Below are positions 1 through 17,085 of a DNA stretch of 64,000 nt, in pieces. The stretch spans positions 1,543,501-1,607,500 of the forward strand of contig VICG01000003.1 of assembly GCA_008692225.1 (NCBI GenBank). The letters run 5' to 3'. Position 1 is the stretch's first letter; each line of letters begins with the position of its first letter. The translations under genes were made by a program, and so were the position numbers. This DNA comes from Monilinia fructicola (Eukaryota > Ascomycota > Leotiomycetes > Helotiales > Sclerotiniaceae). Below the pieces are notes generated by a model, which saw only the letters and a program-made list of their open reading frames with translations, did not search any database and was not told where the DNA came from.

Positions 1-1415
1 CGAAAAGGCTATACCTCATGAATCTCTCAATGCTTTTCAAAATCACTTTGATTTTGGAACAACTTTATAAACTTGGTTTGTAAATCTTGATTGTTCCACA
101 ACTTTTTGACAGTTCAAAATATGTTCAAGTCGAGGATATCGAAATTTATCACCCCAAGTATGTAAGAATGACGGGATTGCCATCTCCGATAATGTACATC
201 CATGATATTCAGAGATATCTGTTCTCTCCGTGACTATCCAGCGCCTGCACGAGTCCCAGCACAATCAAAAGTGCAGGCACAAGTAGTAAATACGAAGACT
301 TCCCTTCTTGATACTGATTAGGGGGAAGAGACAATATTGCTCACGATCACTTGATCTAACGAGTTTGTCAAAAAGCACGAGGGGAACCAATTGGTGTGTG
401 TGAACTGATCAATAATATCGCCCTCTCTTCTTTTTCTCGATCAAACAGAAATTGTAACACATTAAACTCGATTAGAGACACCACTCAATTCTTTAGTAGA
501 GACCAGACTATATCCAAAGGAATGCCTCCAGGGCCGATTCTTGAGATACTCGCTGTCAGAAAAATGAGATGCCAAATCCTAGCGATCTGATAAGAATATG
601 AAATGGTTTTGAAATTTTACTTCCAAGACATGAAAAGGTTCCTTGGATCCGTTCTATGTTCCTTGAAATCAATGTTAAAAAGACGTGAATTGAAGATGGG
701 ATTATAAAATTGACAAAGAGATTTCGCAGAAATACTTGCCATTAACGACAGACCATAGATGTGTATGACTTTGATGCCCTCTTTTTGATAGATATAGAAC
801 AGGAGGTTCGAAGCGCGAGGCAAAAGTAACATCTCGAAATGCCAGAAGCAATTATTCTTGACCTTGATGTGTTCATTTGTCAAAGATCCTTCGAATCATG
901 CCAGTGGTCACTTCCTCAGAGCAAAGCGCTATAGATATATATATATCCATGGATACAATCACTCGTCTTCTATCGAATCTTGTAAAAGGCAAAATGTCGA
1001 TCGGGTCATGTTATTGTAGGGGCCGCCCTATCACGAATACAATCTTAACATGGCTTCAAAATAAAAGGATCATGTGCTGCTGTTGTTGTTGTTGTTGTAT
1101 ATATTGTTGGACAAAACAAATATCTTACCGGTCATAATCGAATGAGTTCGGAACTCTATGTCATTCTTATCCCTCAAATTCCAGTTACTGTCACACGATT
1201 ACGTACGTATAGATTCCGTAGATCATGATCAAAAACTGAAGGAGCAAACCCATCCCATTCATAAAAGCAGGACCCCCTTATTCCATCCACCTCGCTACCC
1301 CTCGTCGCCCTACCCAAAACACCAAAATGTCGAAACATCAATACATCAACCACCATTCCATCAACTCTTAACCGTTGATTCATGTTGACATCCAACTGAT
1401 GCTGAGAAAAAGTGC
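1..1415. other. intergenic, no gene seen
   Basis: I see no convincing coding region. The open frames here are short and lack recognisable domains. A short (TGT)n run lies at about 1081-1098. The stretch ends at the Pol III terminator of the tRNA gene that follows. Confidence 0.5.
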
Positions 1416-1420
1416 AAAAA
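1416..1420 (-). terminator. Pol III terminator of tRNA-Ile
   Basis: On the minus strand a run of five T lies six bases after the tRNA 3' end. This is the normal RNA polymerase III stop signal. Confidence 0.75.
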
Positions 1421-1425
1421 GAATT

Positions 1426-1499
1426 TGATCACTGGCGGGGTCGAACCGCCGACCTTGGCGTTATTAGCACCACGCTCTAACCAACTGAGCTAAGCGACC
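1426..1499 (-). tRNA. tRNA-Ile (anticodon AAU)
   Basis: The minus strand folds into a full cloverleaf of 74 nt including the discriminator A. The acceptor arms GGTCGCT and AGTGATC pair with two G-U pairs. The D-arm contains AGCTCAGTTGGTTAGAGC, and the T-loop contains the B-box GGTTCGACCCC. The anticodon loop reads GTGCTAATAACGC, giving anticodon AAT, read as inosine-AU and decoding isoleucine. There is no intron between anticodon and variable loop. A T5 terminator follows. Confidence 0.95.
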
Positions 1500-2974
1500 T
1501 ATTTTAGTCATTGGATGGAATGGTGGATCTCAAAACTAAATATATACTACAGACGCTGGAAAAAAAAAGAATTTGAATAACTTGGGTGTGAGTGTGGGTC
1601 AAAGGTGGTGGGTATGATTAGTAGTGAATTACCTAGTAGACGAACTCTATTCATAATTAAGAGTGAGTTGGGCATTTATCTCTGTTTGTTATCTTATAAA
1701 ACGACTCTACTACTTACTCGCATATTCAGCTTGGTAAATCAATGACGGTTTCACATAACAAGCAAGGTCTTGAGCATCTTTGTCCAAAGAGCATATGATG
1801 CGGATACTTGAACCCGAGCTATCCTGCGTCCCATAACCGGATTCCGATATACCCGACTGTTCTGTACCGGTATGGGTGCAAGAGTATTAGACTATGGCAG
1901 TTGATTATATTAGTATTGGGAATCACACAGAAGCTCAAGATACTTATGGAGTATTATCCTACGAATATAAAATCTCCTAAGGAAACATCTTCCAGCTCAG
2001 CTCTACCCGACAGAATATTGCCCCGGCAGTTTTAGTTCAGGGTGTCCTTCCCAGTTCCGAACCATTTTCTACTTACTCTGTACGTACTGTTCATTCTTCG
2101 ACATCTCATCTCGTAACAAATATTCACAGGCGGGCAAATAAGACGTATTGGTCAATAATACTCAGTACGGAGTATAACCTTGGAAATGAAAGGAAATCCC
2201 CGTCTGTGCAACATATATCCCATGGCTTTATACGTAATTTCCTCTTGCAGCAGCCTCTACCGTAATTAGTTGTCAATATATAGGCCGAGGTGATTGATTG
2301 TCAACACTGCACTTTTATCTCGGCTAATATATGTGGACGCAGGCTATGTTATCTTGCAAGCCCTTGGGATATTTATTATATGTCAGCCTCATAAACATAG
2401 AAAAAATAATCTCAATAACTTTCGTGTTGGTGGTTGCTTTTCTATTTCATCTCATTTCATGATACATTTTAAAATTACATGACCCCTTTCGTAGGTTCCA
2501 TTGAACCTCGACCTTCCAGGTTATCATAATCCTCAACAAATATCTCCTAAGATCAGATAGAGAATCTGTTTGCCAATCCTCATTCGCCAAAGCAGCCAAG
2601 CCCAGTCCTACTGATCCAACCCAAAACTACATAATAGTACATAATAGTACATATCGTTAATTATCGTCATCGTCGTTTCGTTTCGTTTGTGAATGTTGCG
2701 CCTAGGTATTAATTATGAAGAATGTACGTAATGCAAAAGAGAAAGGAAAGGTGCAGAAGACTGCATGTCATGCAGCGTATGCTCATTCATGAACGTGATT
2801 GGCATAATTGAAACAGTGTAAATTAGAAAAGGGGAAACAGTCCAAAGAAAGATGAATACACAGGATTGGATGGGAGAGAAGAAAACGGGTATCATGAACG
2901 CCGTAATGAAAATGAAGGTACTCGGTGCGCCTCGGTCATGTGTTGGGAATTTGCCGGAAAATGAAGTAAAAGCT
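1500..2974. other. intergenic between tRNA-Ile and PH-domain gene
   Basis: No supported gene. It holds one copy of the recurrent intergenic 9-mer TACGGAGTA at 2166-2174 and AT-rich sequence. The last few hundred bases are likely the 3' UTR of the PH-domain gene. Confidence 0.5.
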
Positions 2975-5727
2975 TCAAATCCGAACTCCAATTTCCCTAC
3001 TTAAGTTCACAAATGAAGGACCCGGCTTCCTATTCAAGGCGTATCCCGGTGGTAAAGGGGGTAAAGCATAATCTGGAGGAGGTGACAGAGGAGCACCATA
3101 CATAAAAGCTCCATTTCTTCTGCTTGAAATGCCTTTTCCTGATCGAACGCTCCGTGTACCCGAATCAAGGTTGGAACTTGCATTGTTTTTCATGGTAGGG
3201 GGGAGAGTTGTAGGAGGAAGAGTTGAAGAAGGCCGCTTGGGACGTGGCGTGTTGGATGGTTCTTCACTTATGGGTGGGGGTGGTTGGCTAGAGGAGACGA
3301 GCATACTTTTTGGGCGACGGAGTGAACTTTGCTGGGGAGGAACCTCGGGAAGTGTGGGTAATGGCCGGGGCTGAAGTGGAGATTCTTGAGGTTTAGACGA
3401 GTAATCCCAATCGTTTCCTCGAACGTTGTCGAATATTTCGTCATGAGACATTGTTGGTGAAAGTGGTTTAGGAAATTTGAATGATACATTGGATTCCGTA
3501 GGTGGTGAGATCTGACGAGCTGACTGCATGCTTGGATTACGACATAAATCGGCATTCCGGATTTCTAATGCATTATCCAATGCCATCAAATTTGGCACAC
3601 GTCGACTTCGTGTGTGAGCATGCCCTTTCTAACAGGCAATCTTTCTGGGGAGCCTAACCAAAGATCGACTTCCGACGATTCGTTTTGTAGGGCGGGTTGA
3701 TAGGAAGTTTCCGTAGTGTTGGCAGGCATTGAGACTCGTCTGGGTGACTTTGTATCAAACACAGGGGACAAGGGTCTAACCACAGAATGGGCGGCTGGAG
3801 GTATCTTTTTGCTTCTTCTATTCTGAGTTGCCATGGTCGTGCTCAATGTTGGAAGCGATGGTCGTCTTTCAGCACCTGGACTCCTCGTCAAAAACTTCCT
3901 GCTTGAAGATACAGGTATGCTAAAATTTGGAGTTGCAGGTGAAGGGCTTCTCGTAGGTCGGGAAGTTACACCATAACTTGAGTGTCGCAAGGTTTGTCGA
4001 GGGGTTGGAAAGTGAGATGATGATACCTGAGGCATCGGTTCGCGTAGCTCTTGAAGTGCTTGTAATGATCTTCTGCGCTCAACAATTTCTGCGGCATTTG
4101 GCCTTGCTCGTGCGGTTTCCAAGGAAAATTTTGGTAAATCTTCTATAGTAGATGTGCTTTCTCGAGCTGGCGACGTTGCTGGAGATGAAATGCGAGTTCG
4201 TTGAGTGGACGAGCAATAAGACAACCTATTGAGACTATCTCGTAAACCCTCTGAGCTATGTTCATACGAGCTAGCACTATTTGTCACTGATGCGCATCCT
4301 GTTAGTGGTCTAGCAGCTGCTTCATTCTGTGCTACATTTAGTGACCAAGGTGGGACGAAGCCAGGTGGGGAAATCTCCTTAATGCTCTGTTCTTCTGATT
4401 TCTGCCGAGACGGATGACGTTCACGAGAGGTCTTCCAAGGAACAGCCAGCTTTTCATGAATTTGTCCTTCTTGTCTCCAGGAAGTACGGCGATCATAATG
4501 CGCTTGTAGTGGTGAGCAAGGGTTGAAAAACTGATCTGAGTCTCTTCTTTGGATAGGATATCGGTGACTTGGTTGAATCGTCAACTCTGGTGGTTTCTCG
4601 TCTGTTTTTACGGTTCCAATTTCTGTGGTCTGCCTCTTGCCTCCAAGTGATTCAATTTCTTTCCTCAATACAGCAATCCAGGAATCCATTTCTTCTGCAC
4701 TGTCTAGAACAAGCAACAGGCTGGTGGCGTTTCTCCTATAATCTGGGCCTCTAAACGCAAGTCTTGATAGCAAAGACCTGGAATCAGAAGTTGGAACTCC
4801 ATCAGAACTCATTGATTGAGATACTTGTAATACCCAATGTTTCCCTGGAATAACATCTGAAGCAAAGGCTACGGATTCTTTGCCTAATTGAATTATCTTT
4901 TCAGGTAGTCGATCAAAATTCCCTTCGCCCGAGTATTGTAGAAGGTAACCAGCGGCTTCTAATACGAATATCTTTTCAGTCCAGTCACCCTTCGATATTG
5001 AACCCGATTTTTGTCTCTTGTGTTTGGTTATAATCTTTTTGTCCTCCTTCACGTGGTCTACCCCAATCTCGGCCGTTTGTGAAATTTCATCCCGAAGGCT
5101 ATTATTCCTGTTGTGATTAGACATGCGGATTATCGTATCGGCTGATAAGGTTGGGGCGGCAAGACGAGCATGCTTGACAGCCTGGGGATAACTTTGGAAT
5201 AATGGTGGTGGATCGAATACCGAAATTCTTGGGCTTGTTTTTAATTCAGGCTTGGAGGTAGAAGTGTTGTCCTTGACAGATTTTGATCTGAGATTTAGGC
5301 GCGATGGTATCTTAGTAGTTCTTGTTGTTGTAGTAGTAGAGGTGGTTGGAGATGACAAACCGCTAGGATTGCCGGTAGAAAATTTTCGAAAGAACCTATC
5401 TCCTACAGGACTTGTTATTGGACTCATTAGCTTTGGTGAAAGCGGCGTTGGCGATTTGAGTGGTGAAATTGGCTGGGTTTCTTCAGGGACTGTCGATACT
5501 GCATTCTTTTCGGATTTATTGCGAGAGAATATTCCTCGAAGACCGCTTTTAGACTCTTTTCGTTGAACCTTCTGTTCCCCCAAAGGAACTCTGCCGTCTT
5601 CCAAGGCACTTGTATCTATCGGCGGTGGACGAACGCGGCGACTGGGTGTGTTTGAGGATGATAATGGCTCGCGCGATCTATTTTCATCCCCCTCTCTTAG
5701 AGAACTAATTGGAATAATTGAGGACAT
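2975..5727 (-). CDS. PH-domain protein (one apparent frameshift)
   Basis: Long, mostly disordered Ser/Pro-rich protein with one pleckstrin-homology domain, roughly residues 245-360. It begins near GDWTEKIFVLEAAGYLLQY and ends with the typical helix containing a conserved Trp (EEMDSWIAVLRKEIE). PH domains bind phosphoinositides or proteins, so a membrane or cortex role is likely; the exact function is unknown. The ATG at 5725-5727 opens a frame of 713 codons that runs into a stop at 3586. The next frame continues with natural sequence (HTRSRRVPNLMALDNALEIR) to the stop at 2975. One extra base in the CCC/TTT runs at 3623-3628 would join them without loss, giving about 915 residues. An intron ending at TTAG (3629-3632) is a weaker alternative because the frame before it looks coding. 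The C-terminus is Pro-rich. Confidence 0.75.
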
Positions 5728-7826
5728 TATAGAGAGTGCCTGGGTGCGAGTGTTTTGGTTATGAGGCTCTGGAAAGAAAATCCTAATTATGGCTCAGAGA
5801 GCTCAATTGGGTGAAATTTTGGTCTTTCAAAAAAATTCGAATGGCAGAATTTCAAGCTATCGATATAGCTACTGAAATAAATTCGATTCGTAAGTGAAGT
5901 GCTTGTTGTCGGATCGTATCGTATCGTTGTATAAAGTGAGCCTTTAGTCACCATCAACAAAACAAAAGCGATGTGTTGTGTTAAGAGATTGCTATTGATG
6001 TAATGAGAAGTGAGAGCAAATGTCGCGAATTGTTGTGGCATTTTATGAGATATGAATCTCCATAGAGACGATGGGATGAGATTGTTCGGGTGAGTGAGGG
6101 AAGACGTTGTAAATAAGAAATGTTATATTAACCAACCAAATTCCTAGATTCTATGGTTATATCGCAAAAACTCAATCCATAATGGAATATGTTATACCTG
6201 ATTAAAAGCATTTAAAAGAAGGAATGCAATGAATGACGAGAGAAACGAAACACAATAAAAGAGGGTGAAGTGATGGCACGAATGCAGTGAAGGAGAGTAT
6301 GGGTAGAGTGAAGGGAAGGTACTATAAGGAAAAACAAGACTTCCCTTTTCATTCAAGCCCACTGGGTGACAAGGCCACCACTAGGATATATAGGCCCTCA
6401 CGTTCCCCATAGCGCTCAAAGGCCGAACTGGCTGAATACCTAGTTTTGAAGGGGATCTTCCCCCATGTCATTTTCCCTAGTCTTCACTCTAAACATACGA
6501 CAAGGTATGGCTTAGACCGCTTAAAAATCAATTTCCCGGAATCTTACTGGATGCCGCTTAAATAGCCTTGGAATCATAAAAGCGAGTTGATTTCAACCGT
6601 CGAGGCCAAATTAACAGGCCTCCTTGGCTTGTGACGCACGGGTTGCCCCATTTGAGATTGGGTAGTTTGAGATGAAGCCCGAAGTTCTTGGTTTTTGTTT
6701 TTTCTCTAAAGTTGTTTAGATGACTTCAAGTCTGGCTTTTTATCTCAAAACAACAGATTGAATAGGCGAGTAAGTACTGCCTTGACTTCGAGAATCGAGA
6801 TCCTGTGAGGGAAACTTCTATGCACTTGTGTAAATACTGTTGTAGTTCATAGTGGTTGAGAAATGCGCGGCATAGGATAAAATAGTGCAATTTGAATCCA
6901 GATGTCGGTTTCTTGAGGTGCTACACGAAGCCCCCAGAGGCTTGAAACCACTAGCATGATGTTCTGCGTATTTCCTTCCCCAGGACATCATGCCTTAAAT
7001 GGTTGCGACATCTGTAGACATGTCCGAAATGTCTGCTCGATTGTCTGTCTGGCATACCAAATTTTGCTGATCTCTTTTTAGAGACGGCGGTTTAGAAATG
7101 GATCATGGAACCTCGGCAATGTGGGTCCCCAAAACCCAAAGTTCCTGCATAAAAGCTGCCGATGATCCTGCAAGGTTAATCCTACGGTAAAATCCTTATG
7201 TACACCATCAGTCGAGACTTGCCGTGCTTTCAAGTTTGTCATAATCTTTCCGTGCTGCATATACTTTGAGGAGGATTACTACTTTTAGTTAAAGTTAGTT
7301 TGAGCTTTAGAGGCAGTTGAAGATCAGACAAAGTTTTAGGATGTCAAAAGCACTCCTTACTCGGAAGTCTCGAACTTCTTTTCATATGAGTAGCATGCTG
7401 CAACAGGAGGAAAAGGAACCCCACTCACTATCCACTTCGGCATCTAGTATACTAAGTGTAATAAGAAACTCCTCGATCTCCGATTGAGCGATTGGAACGA
7501 AAGGGCTCTGAAGAAGGGAATCAACGCTTGAGTTGATCATTAACGTTGCGAAAAAAGACAACATTGCGAAAGACAACGTCAACAAAAAAGGAGAGATTTG
7601 CGAACCCAGTTACAACACAGAAGTCGTAATTTGTAACTTCGCAAGGCTTTTGAGTTTTGTCAATCCTCAGGGGGTATGATCCGTTGGTCCATCATCCAAG
7701 GGGGGGTTATCTTGTCTGTGCTTATTATGATTTGTGCTAATGCCTGTCTCCTTAATAACGGTGATGGGGTTGGTTGATCCGATGACAAAGGTCAGTCCTT
7801 ATGATTATCCATATCTGTGCGATCAA

Positions 7827-7851
7827 TAGTAGTAGTAGTAGTAGTAGTAGT
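7827..7851. repeat. (TAG)n microsatellite
   Basis: About eight perfect TAG units in intergenic DNA. Confidence 0.85.
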
Positions 7852-8104
7852 CGTCCATCTACCCTGCCAGTAATGAGACGCAATCTTGGAAGATCGGTAA
7901 GAAATAAGAAACACCGCACAGCAATATTGCATGCATGAGTGGGAAAGGACGGGAATTCGAATGCCTACAGAGTACTGCTGTACTGTATGACTGGAGCATG
8001 GGAGTCGAATCTCTCCCATACTAGGCCACAGCTGATACCGGTATAGTAGCATTTTGATTACTGCTGACCGGATCAACACTTTGAGGATAGTAAGGAACAA
8101 ACAA

Positions 8105-8213
8105 GACAGGACAGGACAGGACAGGACATTATTCTTGATCAAAAACATGTTTCGACAAACATGTTTACAGTCAAGTATCAAGTATCAAAGTATCAAAGTA
8201 TCAAGTATCAAAT
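8105..8213. repeat. two short tandem repeats, AGGAC and AAGTATC
   Basis: A run of AGGAC units (8105-8128) is followed by a degenerate AAGTATC(A) run (8172-8213), about 280 bases upstream of the ASK1 start codon. Confidence 0.75.
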
Positions 8214-8486
8214 ATATGATGATCATGACAAAAACAAGGACCCAAACCAATTGATATAAAACCGATGTTAATTTGGTAAGAAAAGAAAGTTTTGTTTTGT
8301 CGGAAAGGTAAACAACACAACCAAATTATCTTTGATCACGTGCCGCGCTATTTTATGATTGCTTTTACTTTTTCGATTGTTGCTACCACTCACTACACTA
8401 ACGCACTGGTCCCCCGTCAATCAACCCCTCATCCCCCATCTAAGAATCTCAGAGATTCCATTTTCCAACACCAATTCAACTTCAAT

Positions 8487-9882
8487 ATGTCTCGATCTAA
8501 TGTATCATCTGCAAGACCCCTCTCTCTTACTGAAGAGCTTGAAAAATTAGAGCAATCTATCACTTTAACTCTCCAAGGTAAAGAAATATCCCACTCTTTT
8601 CACTGAAAACATCATTTGTTTACTAACACAACCTCAGAAATTGATCACAACTTTAGTCGAGCACATCGAATTGTCACTACCAGCATTCTACCTGTAGTTG
8701 AACAATATGCGAATCATTCAAATGCAGTATGGGAAGGGTCAAAGGTTGGTGGCTATCCATAAAACGCTTGGAACGCAGCTAATGGCGGGGTAGTTTTGGA
8801 AACAATTTTTCGAAGCCAGTGCCAATGTCTCATTACTCCAAGTAGAGCAACAAGAGGAAGAAGAGGATATTTCATATGCTCAATCCCACGAAGAACCAAG
8901 TCAATATACAGCATCGCAGATTGACGATGAAACTATTCGAACAGAAGATGATGGACATCATGTATATGATCAGGATGATTCAATGCTCGAAGATAATGAT
9001 ATTAGTGGTAGCACCCCTCGAGCACCACCACCACGAAAGGATAAGGAGCCACAGTTTGCAGACTTCTCATCTCCATACGAGGACCTGAGAAAGGAATTCA
9101 AGGGGGCAACTTTGCAGGATGAAGAGGATGATGCACAATTACCAAGTACACCTGGAGCCAAGCAAAGGATACCAGATATGTCGATGTTACCAGATTCATC
9201 CCCATTTGATCCGACTTCATATCGAATAGACCCAAATTTATATGATCTGCCGTCGACAACCCAGACCTACATACCATCAACGGCCCAGAAGACAAAAGAT
9301 CCTCAATATCTTAAAATGTTAGACAAGAATTACCGAATCCAAGCCACGCCACTTACGAACCGGAAAGAAAAGAAAATACCTGCAAACAAACCTTCATGGC
9401 GAGACAATAATTCACCGTTATCTTCACCACCGGTTGCAGCACCTCAATTACATGCTGATATATTCAGTTCGCCGATCAGACAACCCTATAAGCCAAATGC
9501 ACCACGAACCCCAGGCGTGAGTGTTCAAACTCCTGCAAAAGGAAAGTCAAAGGACATTTTTTCCAGATCTGTCAAGAAACAGAAAGATGAAATTACGTGG
9601 GAAAGTGACAGTGATGAGGATGCGGAGGATATTTACAAGGAACTTGGAATGAGTCCTCCAAAGACAATTCAATTTTCTTTGCCACAATCGAGATTATTAC
9701 AAACTCCTGGTAAGTTTTGGTCTGAGATGACTCGATGAAGAGCACAAGCTAACACATACACAGCCCGAGAAGCAAGCAAGAGAATTGTTGAAGATCTCCT
9801 GACTACCGCTGGTGCAAGTTTTGACAACACTGATGAGTTGGATAACAGTCCAAGCATAGTCGCGATGAAAGATGATTTTTGA
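8487..9882 (+). CDS. ASK1: DASH complex subunit Ask1
   Basis: Subunit of the fungal DASH/Dam1 ring, which couples kinetochores to spindle microtubules. The N-terminus carries the family signature LSLTEELEKLEQSITLTLQ, followed by EIDHNFSRAH and WKQFFEASANVSL; the rest is acidic and disordered, as is usual in Ask1. The gene has four exons: 8487-8577, 8638-8744, 8794-9709 and 9764-9882. All splice sites are GT-AG and all phases fit, giving 410 residues with no frameshift. The ATG at 8487 is chosen because it starts the conserved N-terminus. The larger upstream frame (from 8292) has no family match and is probably 5' UTR. The C-terminus encodes ARESKRIVEDLL-like sequence in the last exon (AREASKRIVEDLL). 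Confidence 0.92.
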
Positions 9883-10294
9883 TGATAGTTTTTAAGAAAC
9901 TCTGGATTATGTATTATGTACCTACCGAGGTATGAAATATCAATAAGTCAATTCTCAATATCAAATGAGAATTCCTTAAACGCCTTCTCATATCTTCACC
10001 CCATCTGAAAAAGTATATTCTCATGAGTTTCTGGTATTGAACCCAGATACTACCAGTATTTTGCCATCAAGAAAACTCCGCCAATCCCCTTTACCACAGA
10101 ACATAGCACATCATGATCACGAATTCCAAAGCTAAATATCCCGCGTGCCAAAAAACCATCCATCCAAACTGCCATATTCGACATCAACTACTTTCACCTC
10201 ATAGCCATAATCATATATGTCTCCGCGAGTGATTGCCTCGCTAAAAACCCAGTCGAATTAGCCTTCTCCTTTCCTCTTAAGAAATCGCATTAGA
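9883..10294. other. intergenic between convergent genes
   Basis: About 410 bases between the ASK1 stop and the end of the possible gene on the other strand; probably both 3' UTRs. No feature seen. Confidence 0.5.
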
Positions 10295-10719
10295 TCAGAC
10301 ATTGGATTCAAACGTACGTGTCTTCTCACTCCAATTCTTGGGTGTCGAAGGGGTAGTAGACTTCGAACTGGTCTCTCCCCTCTTCTGGTGATCTTTATGG
10401 GAAAGCTTGGCTTTGAGGTTGCTGAGCGGATGTTTCAAGAGAGATATTGTGGAGGTTGTACTGTAGAGGGAGGATGTATCGTTTGCAGGCGTGGAGGTGC
10501 TACTCGTGTCCATGTAGTCTTTTGGGGAAGAAGATGCAGCAGTGTAGGATTTGGAGGTTGAGTAGGACACGGGTTTTGCTTTGGGGGATGTTGGAGAGGC
10601 GGGATGGAAGAGGGTGGGAGGTTTCTCGTTGGGGAAACCTGGTGGTGTTAGTGGGTTATGGGATGGGAAGCAGAGGAGACATACGGGGAATGTGGGTAAG
10701 CTGGAAACCCGGCAGGCAT
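10295..10719 (-). CDS. possible small disordered protein
   Basis: The minus strand is open from about 10638 to 10295 and encodes a Ser/Thr/Pro/Lys-rich chain containing HPLSNLKAKLSHKDHQKRGE and ending TFESNV. I do not recognise it. A plausible first exon starts at the ATG at 10717-10719 and ends at a GTATGT donor (intron 10639-10684, acceptor ACCACCAG, with CACTAAC as branch point). The phase is off by one base, which one C fewer in the CCCC run before the donor would fix. Other genes in the window show the same kind of one-base error. It could also be a non-coding open frame. Confidence 0.35.
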
Positions 10720-14828
<4,109 letters not shown>

Positions 14829-16616
14829 TTACGTTAGTGATAACCAAGAATCCATTTCGAGCAAGTATGGACCAACCATTGGGAAGATTGTAGCAAAGAC
14901 CTTGATCTCCTCTGACTTGGGAGTTGGATGATGAACCCAATCGAGTTCCATCGAGGCCTTTCCGATCATAAGGGCAAGGTTCATTTGTGCGTATTCTTGT
15001 CCCAGACAATAATGAGCACCAGTTCCAAAGACCAAGTAGTTCTTGGCTCCCTTTACTTCAGCATCACCAGAGAAGTAACGCTCGGGATCGAATTCATCAG
15101 GTCGGTCGTACACATCAGGATCGCGAAGAGCTGGATAAGTTGTTGGTACAATCATGGCTCCTATCGAGTGGTTAGTCTAGTGTCATCGATTGGCATCAGC
15201 CTAACAAACCTTTGGGGACAGTGTAATCTGGTGTGATTGGGAAAGGCTTCTTTGGCGACGTATGGAACCATGAGAACAGGAGGGCGCCATCTCAACAACT
15301 CTCTAACCACAGCGCGAGTATACTTCATGCTCTCCATCATATCCATGTTTGGTCGAACTCGTTTGTCACCACCGCGAACACGTAAATTCTCCTCGCGGAC
15401 CTTGTCCAAAACCTCAGGGCGTTGAGCCATAACTTGGAACAACCAGGTGGCGGCACTGCTAGTGGCATCTTGGGAAGCAAACAAAAAGGTGAAGACGGTT
15501 TGGGCGATTTCGTAGTCAGTAAATTCACGGAGTAACGGTGTTGGCTTGGTCATTCCTTCCATTGAAACACCTTTAGCTTCGGCCTCACGCCAAGCAGCGG
15601 ACTCGAGTTGAGACTTGACCCATCCATCCATGATGCAAGACACATCTCCACCAGCAGCCATGCGAACCTTGCTCTTCGCAGCACACTTGGAGAATTCTTC
15701 CAGAACCATGTCGGCAGCAATCTTTCCGTACCAAGACTTGGTGAATGGGAGAATGATGGGGAAGTTGACCAATTCCAAAGCAGCAGTGATGTTGTAGTAG
15801 TCGTCGGCAATCTTCTTGATAGCTTCATCGGAGATATAGAAACCGACAAAGGTACGGCAGGAAACGGCGCACAGCAATTCGCGGAATTCGGACATGAATG
15901 GAACGGGTTTTCCTCCGGCTTCTTCGGTGACCTTGGCGAATCTTTCTTGGTATTGATTGTAAACATCGTCTTGACCTGGGAGGTAGCAGTCGAGAGCTTT
16001 GCGGGTGAACAATCCATTGAGACCCTTTCGGAAATCAACGTGAGCCTTTCCATCGAGGAATACCCAATTAGTTTCACCCAACAACTTGTGTGCCGAATCC
16101 ACAACACATGGCTTAACGTATGCTGGCGAATTGAAAACCTTTCTAGCCATATCACGAGTTGAAGCAATCACAACGAACCTAAGAGTGGTCAGCACTACAT
16201 TTTCGTGTGGCAGATGAAAGTCTCGACTTACTTGTGGAAAACAGAGACGCAGCTGAGTTCACCGCTTGCCCATTTAGCTTGATACTCGTGGAATTTGGGA
16301 TTGACAGATTGTAAGAATGGGCCGATAAAAGGGGCCTTCCATGCGGGACCGATGATTGAACCTTTTTGCCAAAGATAGCTAACTGTAAAGTTGTTGTTAG
16401 TGATGCGAATTGAGGGGATTGAGCGAGTGAAGTGAGGGGTTACTCACATTGATCATAAGCTACCATGAGGCAAAGAATTGTAATGACCACCTGCCATGCG
16501 CTGACATCTGCGAGTTTAGCTAGATAGCTATCGATTTGAGGATGGCCAATGACCTGAGCAAACTTTGCATCCGCGACCGGTGAGGCATAAGTGATGTTTT
16601 GTACGAGGTCCGCCAT
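14829..16616 (-). CDS. ERG5: sterol C-22 desaturase, CYP61 (one apparent frameshift)
   Basis: Cytochrome P450 of the late ergosterol pathway in the ER; it introduces the C-22 double bond. Four exons: 16448-16616, 16232-16382, 15210-16178 and 14829-15160, all GT-AG. Residues 41-53 form an N-terminal membrane segment. The I-helix reads [15 protein letters not shown], the K-helix ExxR motif is [11 protein letters not shown], and the haem loop is [12 protein letters not shown] with the Cys ligand. The N-terminal DQFSYLWQKG and the C-terminal half match CYP61 throughout. Exon 3 changes frame at the GGG/AAA runs at 15239-15244: before it the frame reads [10 protein letters not shown], after it [14 protein letters not shown]. 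One base fewer restores a 539-residue protein, the usual family length. Since the rest is intact, a sequencing indel is more likely than gene loss. Confidence 0.93.
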
Positions 16617-16820
16617 ATTTGGAACCTATGTACCGATGTACCAACAAGAGTAGGCAAAGTAAAATAGACTTTCCCTCGAGACCAGCAGAAAACAATTTCT
16701 GGTTCTGGTTCTGGTTGGAGTGGTGCAATCAATTTAAGCAATTGCTAAATAGAAGAAAGATCAATATGAATTAATTATTGATCTTATTAAATATATCAGA
16801 TCTGATAGTGAAGATGACGG

Positions 16821-17085
16821 ATGAGATGAGAATGAGGATGAGGATGAGGATGAGGATGGGGATGGGATGGGGATGAGGAGGGGGATTATATTATTTTTAT
16901 TATCTTGCCAGAAGATACTTGTTGTGCATATGTGATATGATGCGACAAGTAATCGAGTGAAGAAATAATAAGAATTGTTGTTGAGGTTTATGGGTGGAAG
17001 GGTCGGGAGGTAAAGTAGGCAGGTAGGGAAGGAAGGAAGGAAGGCAGGGGAGGAGGGAAAGGGAAGGAGGGAAGGAGGGAAGGAG
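16821..17085. repeat. purine-rich GATGAG and GGAAG repeats
   Basis: Degenerate GATGAG units (16821-16880) and GGAAG/GGGA tracts (about 17025-17085) upstream of ERG5. Confidence 0.8.

Larger units (their letters stand above)
5728..8486. other. intergenic between divergent PH and ASK1 genes
   Basis: This 2.7 kb stretch must hold both promoters, because the genes point away from each other. I see no gene in it. Short tandem repeats lie near 7827-7851 (TAG), 8105-8128 (AGGAC) and 8172-8213 (AAGTATC-like). Confidence 0.5.

Noticed and set aside
3586..3650. Programmed ribosomal frameshift in the PH-domain gene
   Set aside because: Many other genes in the window have similar one-base breaks in homopolymers, so a common technical cause is simpler.
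8292..8606. A longer N-terminus for ASK1
   Set aside because: The upstream part shows no family similarity and the conserved Ask1 start is at 8487.
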